DNA from: Microbacterium sp. YJN-G
GTDB taxonomy: Bacteria > Actinomycetota > Actinomycetes > Actinomycetales > Microbacteriaceae
Length of the DNA: 64,000 nt
Reading direction: 5' to 3'
Assembly: GCF_015040615.1 (NCBI RefSeq)
Contig: NZ_CP060402.1
Span: forward strand, 124,001 to 188,000
The position numbers were made by a program, and so were the translations under genes. The notes beneath the pieces are model-generated. The model was not told where the DNA came from, did not search any database, and saw only the letters and a list, made by a program, of their open reading frames with translations. This document shows positions 26,926 to 37,820 of this stretch, piece after piece. Position 1 is the stretch's first letter. Each line of letters opens with the position of its first letter.

Positions 26926-26951
26926 CGTGTGTCATCCGATGCGGCCGGTGA

Positions 26952-29267
26952 CTACTCCGCGGGGTTGGCGACCGAGACGGTCATGGCGCTGCCGGTCGTC
27001 TGACCGGTCACCGTGATCGTCACGCCGTGGCCGGCCACCAGCACGCCGCCGAGCGGGTTCGAGTCGTCGTAGAACGCCTCGGGAACGGCATCCGTGAACG
27101 TCGCCGTCTGCGTGCCGGGGGTCGAGCTGGCCGTCATGGTCTGCATGGTCTGCTTCTTGCCCTTGCCGACCAGCACCTGCTTGTGCAGGCTCACCTGGTC
27201 GAGGGCGTTCAGACCGAACGCCGCATCGAACGGCTGACGCCGGTTGCTGGGCATCGTGCCGTCCTCGTACACGATCGGCACCGGGTTCGCGTCGACCGGC
27301 AGCGCCAGCCCGTGACCGAGGTGGTCGATCGTGTTGTTGTCGCCGTACGACTCGTCGATCGCCCAGACGAGCATGCCGTCCTGGAACGGGAAGTGCTCCA
27401 CCCAGTTCGGCCGGGTGATGCCCTCGCTGAACTGGTACGGGCCGACCCGCAGCGTCGTGTCGTAGTCGACGTAGGTGCGGTTCTCGGCGAGGTAGTAGCG
27501 GTCACCGGTCGAGGTGTGCGTGCCGTCGCTGAGCGTGAACCCGCCAGCCGCCGTCCAGCCGTTCTCGCCGGCCTCGACGTCGTCGGTGAGCAGGGTCGTC
27601 CCGCCGCTCTTGACCACGATGTCGTCGAGGAACGCACCGGCCAGGTGCACGCCGCCGTCGCTCTGGTACCGGAACCGGAACAGCGTGTCGGCGCTGCCGC
27701 CGGGCACCGAGTACCGCAGTGCGGCCCACCGTCCGCTCGAGCTGCCGTCCAGCGGCTTGCCCACCTGGGTCCAGTTCGCGCCGCCGTCGGTCGAGTACTC
27801 CGCGTACAGGAAGTCGTACCCGGCCTCGATGTCGTACCAGGCCTTCGCGGTCACCGTCGCCGAGCGGATGCCGGTCAGATCGAACGACCGCGTCAGCGTC
27901 GTGTTCAGGTCGTCGGCGCTCGAGGTCCACCATGCGTGGCCGCCGGCCGGTTCTACGAGTGTCGTCGTCCTGGTGGCATCCGGGACGTCGACGATCAGCG
28001 CCTGCTCCTGGCCGTCGACCTGCCGGGCCGCGGGGCTCAGCGTGAAGTCGCCCGACTCGCCGGGGTTGACGATGGCGTAGTCGAGCCAGCCGAGCTGCAG
28101 TTTCTCCCACGGGCCCATGTAGTTCGGCGTCGTGCCGATGTCGACCTGGCCGTCGCCGAGCCACGAGCCGCTGGACATCAGCGTCCAGAAGCCGGTGGAG
28201 TTCTCGCCGCCCGCCGTGTCGTACAGGTCGGGCAGGCCGAGGTCGTGGGCGTACTCGTGCGCGAACACGCCGAGTCCGCCGTTCTCGGCCTCGACGGTGT
28301 AGTCGCCGATCCAGATGCCGCTGTCGCCGATCTGGGTGCCGCCGAACTCGGCACCGGCCGGCCCGGTCTGGCCGAAGTCGGTCGCATTCACGTACCAGCG
28401 GTGCGACCAGATGGCATCCGCACCCTGCACGCCGCCTCCGGCGTCCTCGCCCTCACCGGCGTGCACGGCCTGGAAGTGGTCGATGTACCCGTCGGGCTCG
28501 TCGAAGTTCCCGTCGGCGTCGTGGTCGTAGCGGTCCCACACATCGAACGTCGCCAGGTCCGCCTGGATCTCGGCCGCGGTGCGGCCTGCGGCCACCTGCG
28601 CCGCGTACCAGGCGTTGGCCGCGTCGGCGATGAACTGCCACGCGCCACCGGCATCCTCGACGGCGTTGTCGCCGTAGGTCGACGCATTGCCCGGCACCTG
28701 CACCCAGTCACTGACCTCGCCTGCGACCGTGTACGCCCCTGACGACTGCTTGGAGTAGAAGTCCGCGAAGGACTGCTCGGTGGTGCCGGCGTCGCCGTCA
28801 CCGAAGAACAGGTCGTGGTAGTAGGCGGTGTTGAAGTCGGCACGCCAGTGCGTGCTGTTGTCGAGGGTGCGGTCGGGCTCTGCGATCTGGTTGTGCAGCG
28901 GGCCCGGGTCGGTGCCCAGCTTGCCGCTGCCCTGATCGCCGAACTCGGCGAGGATCGTGAACAGCCGTCCCGTGCCGGTGACGGCGGCCTCGTAGTACTT
29001 GTCGCCCTCGGCGTTCAGGGCGACGACGCCGTCTTCGTTCGGCGTGGCCTGACCCGAGAGGATCAGCTTCTGTGCGGCCTTGCGCCGCTCGTTCTGCCGC
29101 TCGGTGAGCGGGCCGGGGCGGTTGTCCGGGCGCTGCACCGAAGAGTCGGTGGAGGTCGGACTCTCTCCCGGAGGGGCTGCCGACGCCGGCGGGACGAGCA
29201 TGACCCCCGCGATCGCGGTGGCACCGGTGGCGGCTGCGGCGAGGATGCCGCGGGCACGTCGTTTCAC
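26952..29267 (-). CDS. secreted M6 family metalloprotease (immune inhibitor A-like)
   Basis: This 771-residue protein has a Sec signal peptide (VKRRARG, a hydrophobic stretch, then PASAAP). The zinc site is HEYAHDLGLPD (H337, E338, H341), characteristic of the M6 family, followed by SSGSWLG. The C-terminal half contains a beta-sandwich (MAM/LamG-like) region around WWTSSADD and more beta-rich segments. GTG at 29267 was chosen because AAAGGAG lies about 6 nt upstream. The family degrades extracellular protein and can attack host defence peptides. Here it is more likely nutritional, as no pathogenicity context is visible. Confidence 0.9.
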   Translation of the reverse strand: MKRRARGILAAAATGATAIAGVMLVPPASAAPPGESPTSTDSSVQRPDNRPGPLTERQNERRKAAQKLILSGQATPNEDGVVALNAEGDKYYEAAVTGTGRLFTILAEFGDQGSGKLGTDPGPLHNQIAEPDRTLDNSTHWRADFNTAYYHDLFFGDGDAGTTEQSFADFYSKQSSGAYTVAGEVSDWVQVPGNASTYGDNAVEDAGGAWQFIADAANAWYAAQVAAGRTAAEIQADLATFDVWDRYDHDADGNFDEPDGYIDHFQAVHAGEGEDAGGGVQGADAIWSHRWYVNATDFGQTGPAGAEFGGTQIGDSGIWIGDYTVEAENGGLGVFAHEYAHDLGLPDLYDTAGGENSTGFWTLMSSGSWLGDGQVDIGTTPNYMGPWEKLQLGWLDYAIVNPGESGDFTLSPAARQVDGQEQALIVDVPDATRTTTLVEPAGGHAWWTSSADDLNTTLTRSFDLTGIRSATVTAKAWYDIEAGYDFLYAEYSTDGGANWTQVGKPLDGSSSGRWAALRYSVPGGSADTLFRFRYQSDGGVHLAGAFLDDIVVKSGGTTLLTDDVEAGENGWTAAGGFTLSDGTHTSTGDRYYLAENRTYVDYDTTLRVGPYQFSEGITRPNWVEHFPFQDGMLVWAIDESYGDNNTIDHLGHGLALPVDANPVPIVYEDGTMPSNRRQPFDAAFGLNALDQVSLHKQVLVGKGKKQTMQTMTASSTPGTQTATFTDAVPEAFYDDSNPLGGVLVAGHGVTITVTGQTTGSAMTVSVANPAE

Positions 29268-29410
29268 GTTCACTCCTTTGTGTACTGGCCCGGGATCGCC
29301 GGGCACGACGACGTCAAGCTAGCACGCAGGAGGAGCGAGGGAAACGGGTTGCGGAGCATCACCCGGATGCGGCATGGGACACGCGCGCGTCAGCGGGTGC
29401 GAGCCGGGAG

Positions 29411-29487
29411 GATGCCGGTCAGGTGGCGATCGGCGACGATGAGGGTCGCCCGGCGTCGCCGGATCGGGATGCCGGTCAGGCGGCGAT
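29411..29487. repeat. direct repeat containing the purQ stop codon
   Basis: GATGCCGGTCAGGTGGCGAT (29411-29430) recurs with one mismatch at 29468-29487, 57 bp away. The second copy includes the last codons and stop of purQ, so the first looks like a short duplication of the gene end. Confidence 0.6.
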
Positions 29488-30183
29488 ACGGGCGACCGCG
29501 GCGACGGCGCTCTCGAAGAAGCCCAGGCCGTCCACGCCCGAGCGCATCGCGTCGCGGGTGTCGGGGCCGAAGCCGGGCTCGGTGGCGTGCTCGGGGTGCG
29601 GCATGAGGCCGACCACGTTGCCCGCGGCGTTGGTGAGCCCCGCGATGTCGCGCAGCGAGCCGTTCGGGTTGACGCCCGCATAGCGGAAGGCGACCAGGCC
29701 CTCGCCCTCCAGACGGTCGAGCGTCTCGTCGTCGGCGATGTAGCCGCCCTCGCCGTTCTTCAGCGGGATGACGATCTCCTGGCCCTGCTGGAAGGCCGTC
29801 GTCCAGGCGGTGCCGGCGTTCTCGACCGTGAGCTTCTGGTCGCGGCGCACGAAGTGCTGGTGGTCGTTGCGGATCAGTCCGCCGGGCAGCAGGTGCGCCT
29901 CGACGAGCATCTGGAAGCCGTTGCAGATCCCCAGGATCGGCATGCCCTTCGCGGCAGCATCCTTGACCTCGGCCATGATCGGCGAGAGCGCGGCGATCGC
30001 ACCCGAGCGCAGGTAGTCGCCGTAGCTGAAGCCGCCCGGCAGCACCAGCGCGTCGACGCCCTCGAGGTCGTGCGAGCCGTGCCAGAGGGCGACGGGCTCG
30101 GCGCCGGCGATGCGCACCGCGCGCTGCGCGTCGCGGTCGTCGAGCGAACCGGGGAAGGTGATGACCCCGATGCGAGCGGTCAC
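29476..30183 (-). CDS. purQ: phosphoribosylformylglycinamidine synthase, glutaminase subunit
   Basis: This 235-residue class-I glutamine amidotransferase supplies ammonia to PurL in the fourth step of purine synthesis. The nucleophile is C87 in GICNGFQ, and the His-Glu of the triad is in PHPEHA. It begins [16 protein letters not shown], typical of PurQ. The GTG start overlaps the purS stop by 4 nt, so PurS and PurQ are made together. PurL is not in this window. Confidence 0.97.
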   Translation of the reverse strand: MTARIGVITFPGSLDDRDAQRAVRIAGAEPVALWHGSHDLEGVDALVLPGGFSYGDYLRSGAIAALSPIMAEVKDAAAKGMPILGICNGFQMLVEAHLLPGGLIRNDHQHFVRRDQKLTVENAGTAWTTAFQQGQEIVIPLKNGEGGYIADDETLDRLEGEGLVAFRYAGVNPNGSLRDIAGLTNAAGNVVGLMPHPEHATEPGFGPDTRDAMRSGVDGLGFFESAVAAVARIAA

Positions 30184-30443
30184 TCCGCCACCTCGGCGTC
30201 GCTCACCGACACGGCGACGACGTCTTCGATCACGGAGTTCGACAGCACGTCCTCGGCCACGCGGCGGGCCTCGGCGAGCACCTCATCGGTGACCTCGCCG
30301 TCGACGGTGAGCTCGAAGCGCTTGCCGATGCGCACCTGGCTGAAGGCCTCGACGCCCAGGCGGGCGAAGGCTCCGGAGACGGCCTTGCCCTGCGGGTCGA
30401 GCAGTTCGGCCTTGGGCATGACGTCGACGACGATGGTGGGCAT
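30180..30443 (-). CDS. purS: phosphoribosylformylglycinamidine synthase, PurS subunit
   Basis: This 87-residue small subunit bridges PurQ and PurL. It begins [20 protein letters not shown], and VSGAFARLG and VRIGKRFEL follow, all characteristic of PurS. It sits immediately upstream of purQ on the same strand with overlapping stop and start codons. Confidence 0.97.
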   Translation of the reverse strand: MPTIVVDVMPKAELLDPQGKAVSGAFARLGVEAFSQVRIGKRFELTVDGEVTDEVLAEARRVAEDVLSNSVIEDVVAVSVSDAEVAE

Positions 30444-30555
30444 ACTCAGACTCCGGATGTCGCGGGCGGGATCAGGGAGAGTCTACCGCGCGAACCCGGG
30501 CGTTCCGTCGTCGACGACAGCCGCGGGCGAGCGGGCTGGAAGCGGGCGAGCGCGG

Positions 30556-31083
30556 TCAGGCGGAGTGGAAGACCGTGTGCAGGTCGCCGATCAGATCGCG
30601 GCCGCCCAGGCCGTCGATCTCGAACAGCACGCTGATGCCGGCGACCGTGCAGCCGAGACGCTCGACGAGGTGACGGCCCGCAGCGAGGGTGCCGCCCGTG
30701 GCGAGCACGTCGTCGATGAGCAGGATGCGGGTGCCGGCGGGCAGGTCGTCGTGCATCTCGATGGTGGCGGTGCCGTACTCGAGTGCGTAGTCGACGGATG
30801 CCGCGGGCCGGGGGAGCTTACCCGCCTTGCGGATCGGCACCAGGCCGACACCGGCGGTGATGGCAGCCGCGCCCGCGAGGATGAAGCCGCGCGCCTCGAT
30901 GCCGGCGACGACGTCGAAGGTGCCGGCGAACGGCTCGATCAGGGCCTCGGTGGTCACACGCAGCGCCTCGGCATCGGCCAGCAGCGGGGTGATGTCGCGG
31001 AAGAGGATGCCGGCTTCCGGGTAGTCCGGGATCGAGCGGATCAGGGACTCGGCGCGGGTGAGGGCGGGGGAGAGTTCGGGCAC
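30556..31083 (-). CDS. apt: adenine phosphoribosyltransferase
   Basis: This 175-residue purine salvage enzyme converts adenine and PRPP to AMP. The PRPP-binding loop is ILLIDDVLATGGT, and IRSIPDYPEAGILFRDITPL near the N-terminus is typical of Apt. GTG at 31083 is the best start, although no strong Shine-Dalgarno is seen. It is divergent from the cellobiose operon and separated from purS by 112 bp, which contain no other gene. Confidence 0.96.
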   Translation of the reverse strand: MPELSPALTRAESLIRSIPDYPEAGILFRDITPLLADAEALRVTTEALIEPFAGTFDVVAGIEARGFILAGAAAITAGVGLVPIRKAGKLPRPAASVDYALEYGTATIEMHDDLPAGTRILLIDDVLATGGTLAAGRHLVERLGCTVAGISVLFEIDGLGGRDLIGDLHTVFHSA

Positions 31084-31145
31084 CGGAGAAGGTTACCGGA
31101 GCAGGCTGTGCGCGCCGCGGGCGGCATCCGGTCCGGTGGTCGCGC

Positions 31146-31203
31146 TTGACATTCGTGGGAGCGCTCCCATAGATTGATCCATCAGTCCGTGGGAGCGCTC
31201 CCA
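31146..31203 (+). promoter_or_regulatory. ceb promoter with two CebR operators
   Basis: TTGACA (31146-31151) and TAGATT (31170-31175) form a plausible promoter. TGGGAGCGCTCCCA, the known CebR palindrome of Streptomyces, occurs at 31156-31169 (between -35 and -10) and again at 31190-31203, 34 bp further on, about three helical turns. The pair should give tight repression of the ceb operon by the CebR gene at 36062. Confidence 0.9.
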
Positions 31204-31271
31204 AAGCGCGCCGCGGACAACCCGAAGCACGACCCGCACACCCAACGCACTACTGCACAAAGGAGTGACCT

Positions 31272-32582
31272 GTGAACACGCACGCGCGACGCCGGATGCT
31301 GGTGACGGCATCCCTCGCATCCGTCTCGGCCCTCGCCCTCGCCGGCTGCAGCGGCACCGCTGACGCCGGCACCGACGGCTCCGGCGACGAGAAGATCACG
31401 CTGACCATCACCACGTTCGGAACGTTCGGCTACGACGACCTCTACAAGGAGTACGAGGACGCGCACCCGAACATCACCATCGAGGCGACCAACATCGACA
31501 CCGGCGGCAACGCCCGCACCGACGCCTTCACCAAGATCGCCGCGGGCAGCGGCCTCAGCGACATCGTCGCGATCGAGGAGGGATGGCTCGGCGCCATCAT
31601 GGACGTCTCCGACGTCTTCGTCGACCTGCGCGACCACGGCATCGAGGAGCGCAAGGGCGACTGGGTGGACTGGAAGTACGGCCAGGCGACCGACGCCGAG
31701 GGCCGCGTGATCGGCTACGGCACCGACATCGGCCCCGCCGGCATCTGCTACAACGGCGCCGCGTTCGAGGCGGCAGGGCTCCCCAGCGACCGCGAGTCGG
31801 TCGCCGAGCTGCTCGAGGGTGACTGGGAGAACTACTTCACCGTCGGCCAGGAGTACACCGACAAGACCGGCAAGGCCTGGTACGACCACTCGGGCTTCGT
31901 CTGGAACGCCATGGTCAACCAGCTCGACGAGGGCTACTACACCGCCGACGGCGAGCTGAACGTCGAGGGCAACGACGAGCTGAAGGAGCGCTTCGAGCTG
32001 CTGGGCGCCGCGACCGAGGGCGGCCAGTCGGCTGCGCAGGCCGCCTGGGACTGGAACGGCGGCAAGTCGTTCGTCGACGGCACGTTCGCCACGTTCGTCT
32101 GCCCCGGCTGGATGCTGGGCGTCGTGCAGGGCCAGGTCGAGGCCGGCGGCGGCGACGCATCCACCGGCTGGGACTTCGCCGACGTGTTCCCCGGCGGCGC
32201 GGCCAACTGGGGTGGCGCGTTCCTGTCGATCCCCGAGACCTCGCAGCACCATGAGGCGGCCGCTGAGCTCGCCGACTGGCTCACCCAGCCCGAGCAGCAG
32301 GTGAAGCAGTCCGCCGCCGCGGGCAACTTCCCCTCGACGATCGAGGCACAGGAGAAGCTCGCCGCCGACGCGACGCCGAACGCGTTCTTCAACGACGCGC
32401 CCACCGGCGCCATCCTCGCCGAGCGCGCCAAGGGCGTCGTCGCCCAGTTCAAGGGCGCCGACGACTCGGTGATCCAGGAGAACGTCTTCGGTCCGGCGCT
32501 GAGCGCGCTGGATCGCGGCGAGACCGACACCGCCGGTGCGTGGGAGCAGGCGATCTCGCTCCTGGGCGACCTGGTCGACTGA
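31272..32582 (+). CDS. cebE: cellobiose/cello-oligosaccharide ABC transporter binding lipoprotein
   Basis: This 436-residue extracellular binding protein has a twin-Arg-like basic N-terminus and lipobox LAGC (Cys26). The mature part begins ITLTITTFGTFGYDDLYKEY. The GTG start has AAAGGAG upstream. The two CebR operators, the following two permeases, a GH1 beta-glucosidase and a CebR-type repressor identify this as the cellobiose locus known from Streptomyces. A hairpin separates it from the first permease gene and may raise binding-protein yield. Confidence 0.92.
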   Translation: MNTHARRRMLVTASLASVSALALAGCSGTADAGTDGSGDEKITLTITTFGTFGYDDLYKEYEDAHPNITIEATNIDTGGNARTDAFTKIAAGSGLSDIVAIEEGWLGAIMDVSDVFVDLRDHGIEERKGDWVDWKYGQATDAEGRVIGYGTDIGPAGICYNGAAFEAAGLPSDRESVAELLEGDWENYFTVGQEYTDKTGKAWYDHSGFVWNAMVNQLDEGYYTADGELNVEGNDELKERFELLGAATEGGQSAAQAAWDWNGGKSFVDGTFATFVCPGWMLGVVQGQVEAGGGDASTGWDFADVFPGGAANWGGAFLSIPETSQHHEAAAELADWLTQPEQQVKQSAAAGNFPSTIEAQEKLAADATPNAFFNDAPTGAILAERAKGVVAQFKGADDSVIQENVFGPALSALDRGETDTAGAWEQAISLLGDLVD

Positions 32583-32590
32583 CAGTCATT

Positions 32591-32630
32591 CCGGTCGCAG
32601 GCCGCGCCTGAGCGCGCGGCCTGCGACCGG
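32591..32630 (+). terminator. intercistronic stem-loop between cebE and cebF
   Basis: A perfect 17-bp stem (32591-32607 with 32614-32630) has a 6-nt loop and starts 8 bp after the cebE stop. No T-tract follows. By analogy with malE-malF intercistronic elements, it probably stabilises or partly terminates the transcript so that binding protein exceeds permease. Confidence 0.75.
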
Positions 32631-32651
32631 ATGCATGAAAAGAGCCCCTTC

Positions 32652-33623
32652 ATGACGTGGAAACATCGAGTCTCCCGGTTCGATCAGAACGCCTCGCCGT
32701 ACTTCTACATCTCGCCGTTCTTCCTGCTGTTCGGCCTGGTGGGCCTGTTCCCGCTGCTGTACACCGTGTGGGTCGCGGTGCACGAGTGGGACCTGCTCAA
32801 GGGGCAGGGCGAGTTCCTCGGCTTCGGCAACTTCACCGAGATCCTCGCCGACAGCATGTTCTGGAACTCGATCTTCAACACGCTGAGCATCTTCCTGCTC
32901 TCGGCGATCCCGCAGCTGGCGATGGCCCTGCTGATCGCCTACCTGCTCGATCGCGGCCTGCGCGCCCCGACATTCTGGCGGATGAGCGTGCTCATCCCCT
33001 TCGTCATCACCCCGGTCGCCGTCGCCATCATCTTCTCGAGCATCTTCAACGAGGCCGACGGCCTCGCGAACAACCTGCTGAACCTCGTCGGCATCGTCGA
33101 CCAGGAGTGGAAGCACAGCACCTTCCTCTCGCACATCGCCATCGCCGTCATGGTCAACTTCCGCTGGACCGGGTACAACGCCCTCATCCTGCTGGCCGCG
33201 ATGCAGGCCGTCCCGCGTGACCTGTACGAGTCCGCGGCCCTCGACGGGGCCGGCGCCGCGCGCCGGTTCTTCTCCATCACCATCCCGACGATCCGCCCGA
33301 CGCTGATCTTCGTCGTGATCACCGCCACCATCGGCGGGCTGCAGATCTTCGCCGAGCCTCGCCTGTTCGACGTCTCCACCGCAGGCGGCATCGGCGGCTC
33401 CGATCGGCAGTTCCAGACCACGGTGCTGTTCCTGTGGGAGATGGCGTTCTTCCGCCGGGACCTCGGTGAAGCATCCGCCGTCGCCATCCTGCTGTTCCTG
33501 CTCATCCTCGGGATCGGCGTGATCAACTTCCTCATCTCGCGCCGGGTCGCCACCGGCGACTCCCCGCGCCCGCGCACGGTGCGCCGCCGCGCCCGCGCCC
33601 TCACGACAGGAGCCGAGCGATGA
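32652..33623 (+). CDS. cebF: cellobiose ABC transporter permease (CebF)
   Basis: This 323-residue membrane permease has about six spans and the EAA-type loop YESAALDGAGAARR followed by ITIPTI. ATG at 32652 was chosen because AAGAG lies about 8 nt upstream. An in-frame ATG at 32631 falls at the end of the stem-loop. Its stop overlaps the cebG start (ATGA). The C-terminus is very basic (RPRTVRRRARA). The ATPase should be an MsiK-type protein encoded elsewhere. Confidence 0.92.
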   Translation: MTWKHRVSRFDQNASPYFYISPFFLLFGLVGLFPLLYTVWVAVHEWDLLKGQGEFLGFGNFTEILADSMFWNSIFNTLSIFLLSAIPQLAMALLIAYLLDRGLRAPTFWRMSVLIPFVITPVAVAIIFSSIFNEADGLANNLLNLVGIVDQEWKHSTFLSHIAIAVMVNFRWTGYNALILLAAMQAVPRDLYESAALDGAGAARRFFSITIPTIRPTLIFVVITATIGGLQIFAEPRLFDVSTAGGIGGSDRQFQTTVLFLWEMAFFRRDLGEASAVAILLFLLILGIGVINFLISRRVATGDSPRPRTVRRRARALTTGAER

Positions 33624-34507
33624 CCGCCACCATGGCCCTCAGCGTCCCCGAGCGCATCCGCCGCCGTCGCGTCGCCGCCGGCACCGCCGGAATCGGCAGC
33701 CGACCCGGCTTCCTCACCTACGGACTGCTCGCCGCGTTCATCATCGGCAGCGTCTACCCGCTGTGGTGGTCGATCGTCGTCGCCAGCGGCGACAACTCGA
33801 CCCGAGGCGAGACCCTGCCGCTCATCCCCGGAGGCAACTTCCTGGCCAACGCGGCGAAGGTGCTCGACGCCATCCCGTTCTGGCTGGCCCTGGGCAACTC
33901 GATCATCATCTCCTCGGTGATCACCATCTCGGTGGTGACCTTCTCGACGCTCGCGGGCTACACCTTCGCCAAGCTGCGCTTCCGCGGTCGCGACGGTCTG
34001 ATGGTGTTCGTCATCGCGACGATGGCCATCCCCACTCAGCTCGGCATCATCCCGCTGTTCATGGTGATGCGCGAGCTCGGCTGGACCGGCTCGATCGGCG
34101 CGGTCATCGTGCCGACCCTCGTCACCGCATTCGGCGTGTTCTTCATGCGCCAGTACCTCGTCGACGTCATCCCCGACGAGCTCATCGAGGCGGCGCGCGT
34201 GGACGGCGCGAACCAGTTCCGCACCTTCCTCACCGTGGGACTGCCCGCCGCCCGCCCCGCGATGGCGATCCTCGGCCTGTTCACGTTCATGACCGCATGG
34301 ACCGACTACCTGTGGCCCCTCATCGTGCTGCCCCCTCAGAACCCGACCCTGCAGACGGCGCTCAGCCAGCTGCAGTCCGGGTACTACATCGACTACTCGA
34401 TCGTGCTCGCCGGCGCCGTGCTCGCGACCCTGCCCCTGCTGCTGCTCTTCGTCGCAGCGGGCAAGCAGCTGGTCAGTGGCATCATGGCCGGTGCAGTGAA
34501 AGGATGA
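33620..34507 (+). CDS. cebG: cellobiose ABC transporter permease (CebG)
   Basis: This 295-residue membrane permease of MalG type has the EAA loop IEAARVDGANQFR followed by VGLPAA and ends in LVSGIMAGAVKG. It overlaps cebF by 4 nt and is followed within 6 nt by the beta-glucosidase gene. Together with CebE and CebF it imports cellobiose and short cellodextrins. Confidence 0.93.
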   Translation: MTATMALSVPERIRRRRVAAGTAGIGSRPGFLTYGLLAAFIIGSVYPLWWSIVVASGDNSTRGETLPLIPGGNFLANAAKVLDAIPFWLALGNSIIISSVITISVVTFSTLAGYTFAKLRFRGRDGLMVFVIATMAIPTQLGIIPLFMVMRELGWTGSIGAVIVPTLVTAFGVFFMRQYLVDVIPDELIEAARVDGANQFRTFLTVGLPAARPAMAILGLFTFMTAWTDYLWPLIVLPPQNPTLQTALSQLQSGYYIDYSIVLAGAVLATLPLLLLFVAAGKQLVSGIMAGAVKG

Positions 34508-34512
34508 CCCCC

Positions 34513-35934
<1,422 letters not shown>

Positions 35935-35940
35935 CCCTCT

Positions 35941-36022
35941 GGGGCCCTGAGCCTGTCGAAGGGCCCTGAGCCCTGCTGGGTCCCTGAGGCTCTCGAAGGG
36001 CCCTGAGGCTCTCGAAGGGCCC
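35941..36022. repeat. cluster of three REP-like elements between bglC and cebR
   Basis: Three copies of a 26-bp element occur at 35941-35966, 35978-36003 and 35998-36022. The core is CTGAGCCTGTCGAAG or its variant CTGAGGCTCTCGAAG, flanked by GGGTCCC/GGGCCC. The core can fold on itself (CTTCGA/TCGAAG type). Confidence 0.85.
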
Positions 36023-36061
36023 GCCCGCCCCACCAGTCCCACCGCCCGAGAAGGAGAACCG

Positions 36062-37057
36062 ATGGCCCGCCCCACGATCGAGCAGGTCGCGGCGGCCGCG
36101 GGCGTCTCACGGTCCACCGTCTCGCGCGTCGTGAACGGTTCGACCGCGGTGAGCCCCGAGGCGCTCACCGCGGTCAACGACGCGATCTCGCGGCTGAACT
36201 ACGTGCCCAACCGTGCGGCACGCACCCTCGCCAGCCGGCAGACGCACGCGATCGCGCTGGTCGTGCCCGAGGACACCACCCGGTTCTTCGGCGACCCGTT
36301 CTTCGCGGCGATCGTCTCGGGCATCAGCGAGCGGCTCACGCGCTCGGACTACGTGCTCAACCTGCTGATCGCGAGTGACGACCCTGGTGACAAGACGACG
36401 AGCTTCGTGCGCAACGGCGGCGTCGACGGCGCGATCATCGTCTCGCACCACACCAGCGACTCGTTCGTCGACCGCATCGCCGAGGCCGTGCCGGTGGTGT
36501 TCGGCGGCCGCCCGGCGAGGCCGCACGACAGCAACTTCGTCGTCGACGTCGACAACGTGCAGGCCGCACGCGACGCCACCGACCACCTGATCGGCCTGGG
36601 CCGCACGCGCATCGCCACGATCACCGGCCCGCAGACGATGCCCCCTGGGCTCGACCGCCGCCACGGGTACGACGAGGCGCTGGCCGCAGCGGGGCTGGAA
36701 TCGGCCGGCGTCCACGACGGCCAGTTCAGCGAGGAGGGCGGCGCGGAGGCGACCCGGCGGATGCTGGCCGCCGAGGTGCTGCCGGATGCCGTCTTCGTCG
36801 CCAGCGACCTCATGGCGCGTGGTGTGCTCAGCGTGCTGCGCTCAGCCGGCATCCGCGTTCCCGACCAGATCGCGGTCGTCGGCTTCGACGACTCGCAGGT
36901 CGCGGTCACGGTCGATCCGCCGCTGACCACGATCCGTCAGCCGACGCATCAGCAGGGGGTCACCATGGCATCCGTGCTGCTCGACGTGCTCGCCGGCCGC
37001 GAGCCGGAGCGGGTGACGATCCTGCCGACCGAGCTGGTCGTCCGCGAATCCGCCTGA
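36062..37057 (+). CDS. cebR: LacI-family repressor of the cellobiose operon
   Basis: This 331-residue LacI-family regulator has helix-turn-helix TIEQVAAAAGVSRSTVSRVV (5-24), hinge YVPNRAARTLASRQT and a sugar-binding domain. AGAAGGAG precedes the ATG. It is the last gene of the ceb locus, in the position of CebR, and the two TGGGAGCGCTCCCA sites upstream of cebE match the CebR consensus. In Streptomyces, cellobiose releases CebR from DNA. The same is expected here. Confidence 0.93.
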   Translation: MARPTIEQVAAAAGVSRSTVSRVVNGSTAVSPEALTAVNDAISRLNYVPNRAARTLASRQTHAIALVVPEDTTRFFGDPFFAAIVSGISERLTRSDYVLNLLIASDDPGDKTTSFVRNGGVDGAIIVSHHTSDSFVDRIAEAVPVVFGGRPARPHDSNFVVDVDNVQAARDATDHLIGLGRTRIATITGPQTMPPGLDRRHGYDEALAAAGLESAGVHDGQFSEEGGAEATRRMLAAEVLPDAVFVASDLMARGVLSVLRSAGIRVPDQIAVVGFDDSQVAVTVDPPLTTIRQPTHQQGVTMASVLLDVLAGREPERVTILPTELVVRESA

Positions 37058-37059
37058 TC

Positions 37060-37080
37060 GACGCCGAGTCCTACGGCGTC
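37060..37080. terminator. short hairpin between convergent cebR and GntR genes
   Basis: Stem GACGCCG (37060-37066) pairs with CGGCGTC (37074-37080) around a 7-nt loop, 2 bp after the cebR stop. The remaining 84 bp to the convergent GntR gene hold no other feature. Confidence 0.55.
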
Positions 37081-37164
37081 AGCGGACGCCCTTTGCCGTG
37101 ACCCCGCTCGTGTCCGATGGCGTTCGTCGCCGTCCAGGCGCCGGACGACCAGATCGAGTCGTCG

Positions 37165-37803
37165 CTATGCCTTGCCCATGCGGGTGAAGGCACCCAGGAC
37201 CGTGCGCTCGGATGCCATCAGGTAGCGCTCCAGCTCGTCGGCGGCGGCCTCCGGACCGCGCTCCATGAGAGCCGTGAGCACCGCGCGGTTCTTGCGGACG
37301 AAGGGTTCGTGCAGTGATCGGGGATCGTCGATCTCAAGGAATACCAGGCGCAGTTCGGCTGCGACATCGCGGTAGGTGCGTGCCAGTCTCGGGCTGTCGG
37401 CGAGGGCGACGATCGCATCATGGAAGGCCATGTTCGCACTGCCGACCCGCCGCCAGTCCTCGAGCGGCAGATGGCGCTCGGCATCCGCCAGCGACGCGCG
37501 CATGAGCTGCACCGCCGGATGCTCCGGCTCCGACTGCCGCAGCGCGGTGCACTCGATGATCCGGCGGGCCCGGTAGATGTCGATGATGTCGGCGATCGTC
37601 GGCGAGGCGACCGAGACGCCGCGATGGGGGACGTGCTCGATGAGCCCCTGCTCGGCCAGTACCCGGAACGCCTCGCGCAGCGTGTTGCGCGACACGTCGA
37701 GCTGCTCGGCCAGCGCCGACTCGGACAGGCGCGACCCGGGTGCGAAATCGCCGTCGATGATGCGCTCTCGCAGAACGTCGGCGAGCGGCGCGCGGGTGGT
37801 CAT
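37165..37803 (-). CDS. GntR-family (FCD domain) regulator of the 5-oxoprolinase operon
   Basis: This 212-residue regulator has winged helix SESALAEQLDVSRNTLREAF (residues 27-46) and a C-terminal FCD domain with a metal-binding-type His pattern (FHDAIVAL and later LHEPF). It is divergent from the Nramp-like/pxpA operon, with a REP cluster and a short palindrome (38037-38049) in between. It probably responds to 5-oxoproline or a related acid and regulates that operon. The target is inferred from position. Confidence 0.88.
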   Translation of the reverse strand: MTTRAPLADVLRERIIDGDFAPGSRLSESALAEQLDVSRNTLREAFRVLAEQGLIEHVPHRGVSVASPTIADIIDIYRARRIIECTALRQSEPEHPAVQLMRASLADAERHLPLEDWRRVGSANMAFHDAIVALADSPRLARTYRDVAAELRLVFLEIDDPRSLHEPFVRKNRAVLTALMERGPEAAADELERYLMASERTVLGAFTRMGKA

Positions 37804-37820
37804 GCAACCAGGGTACGGGT

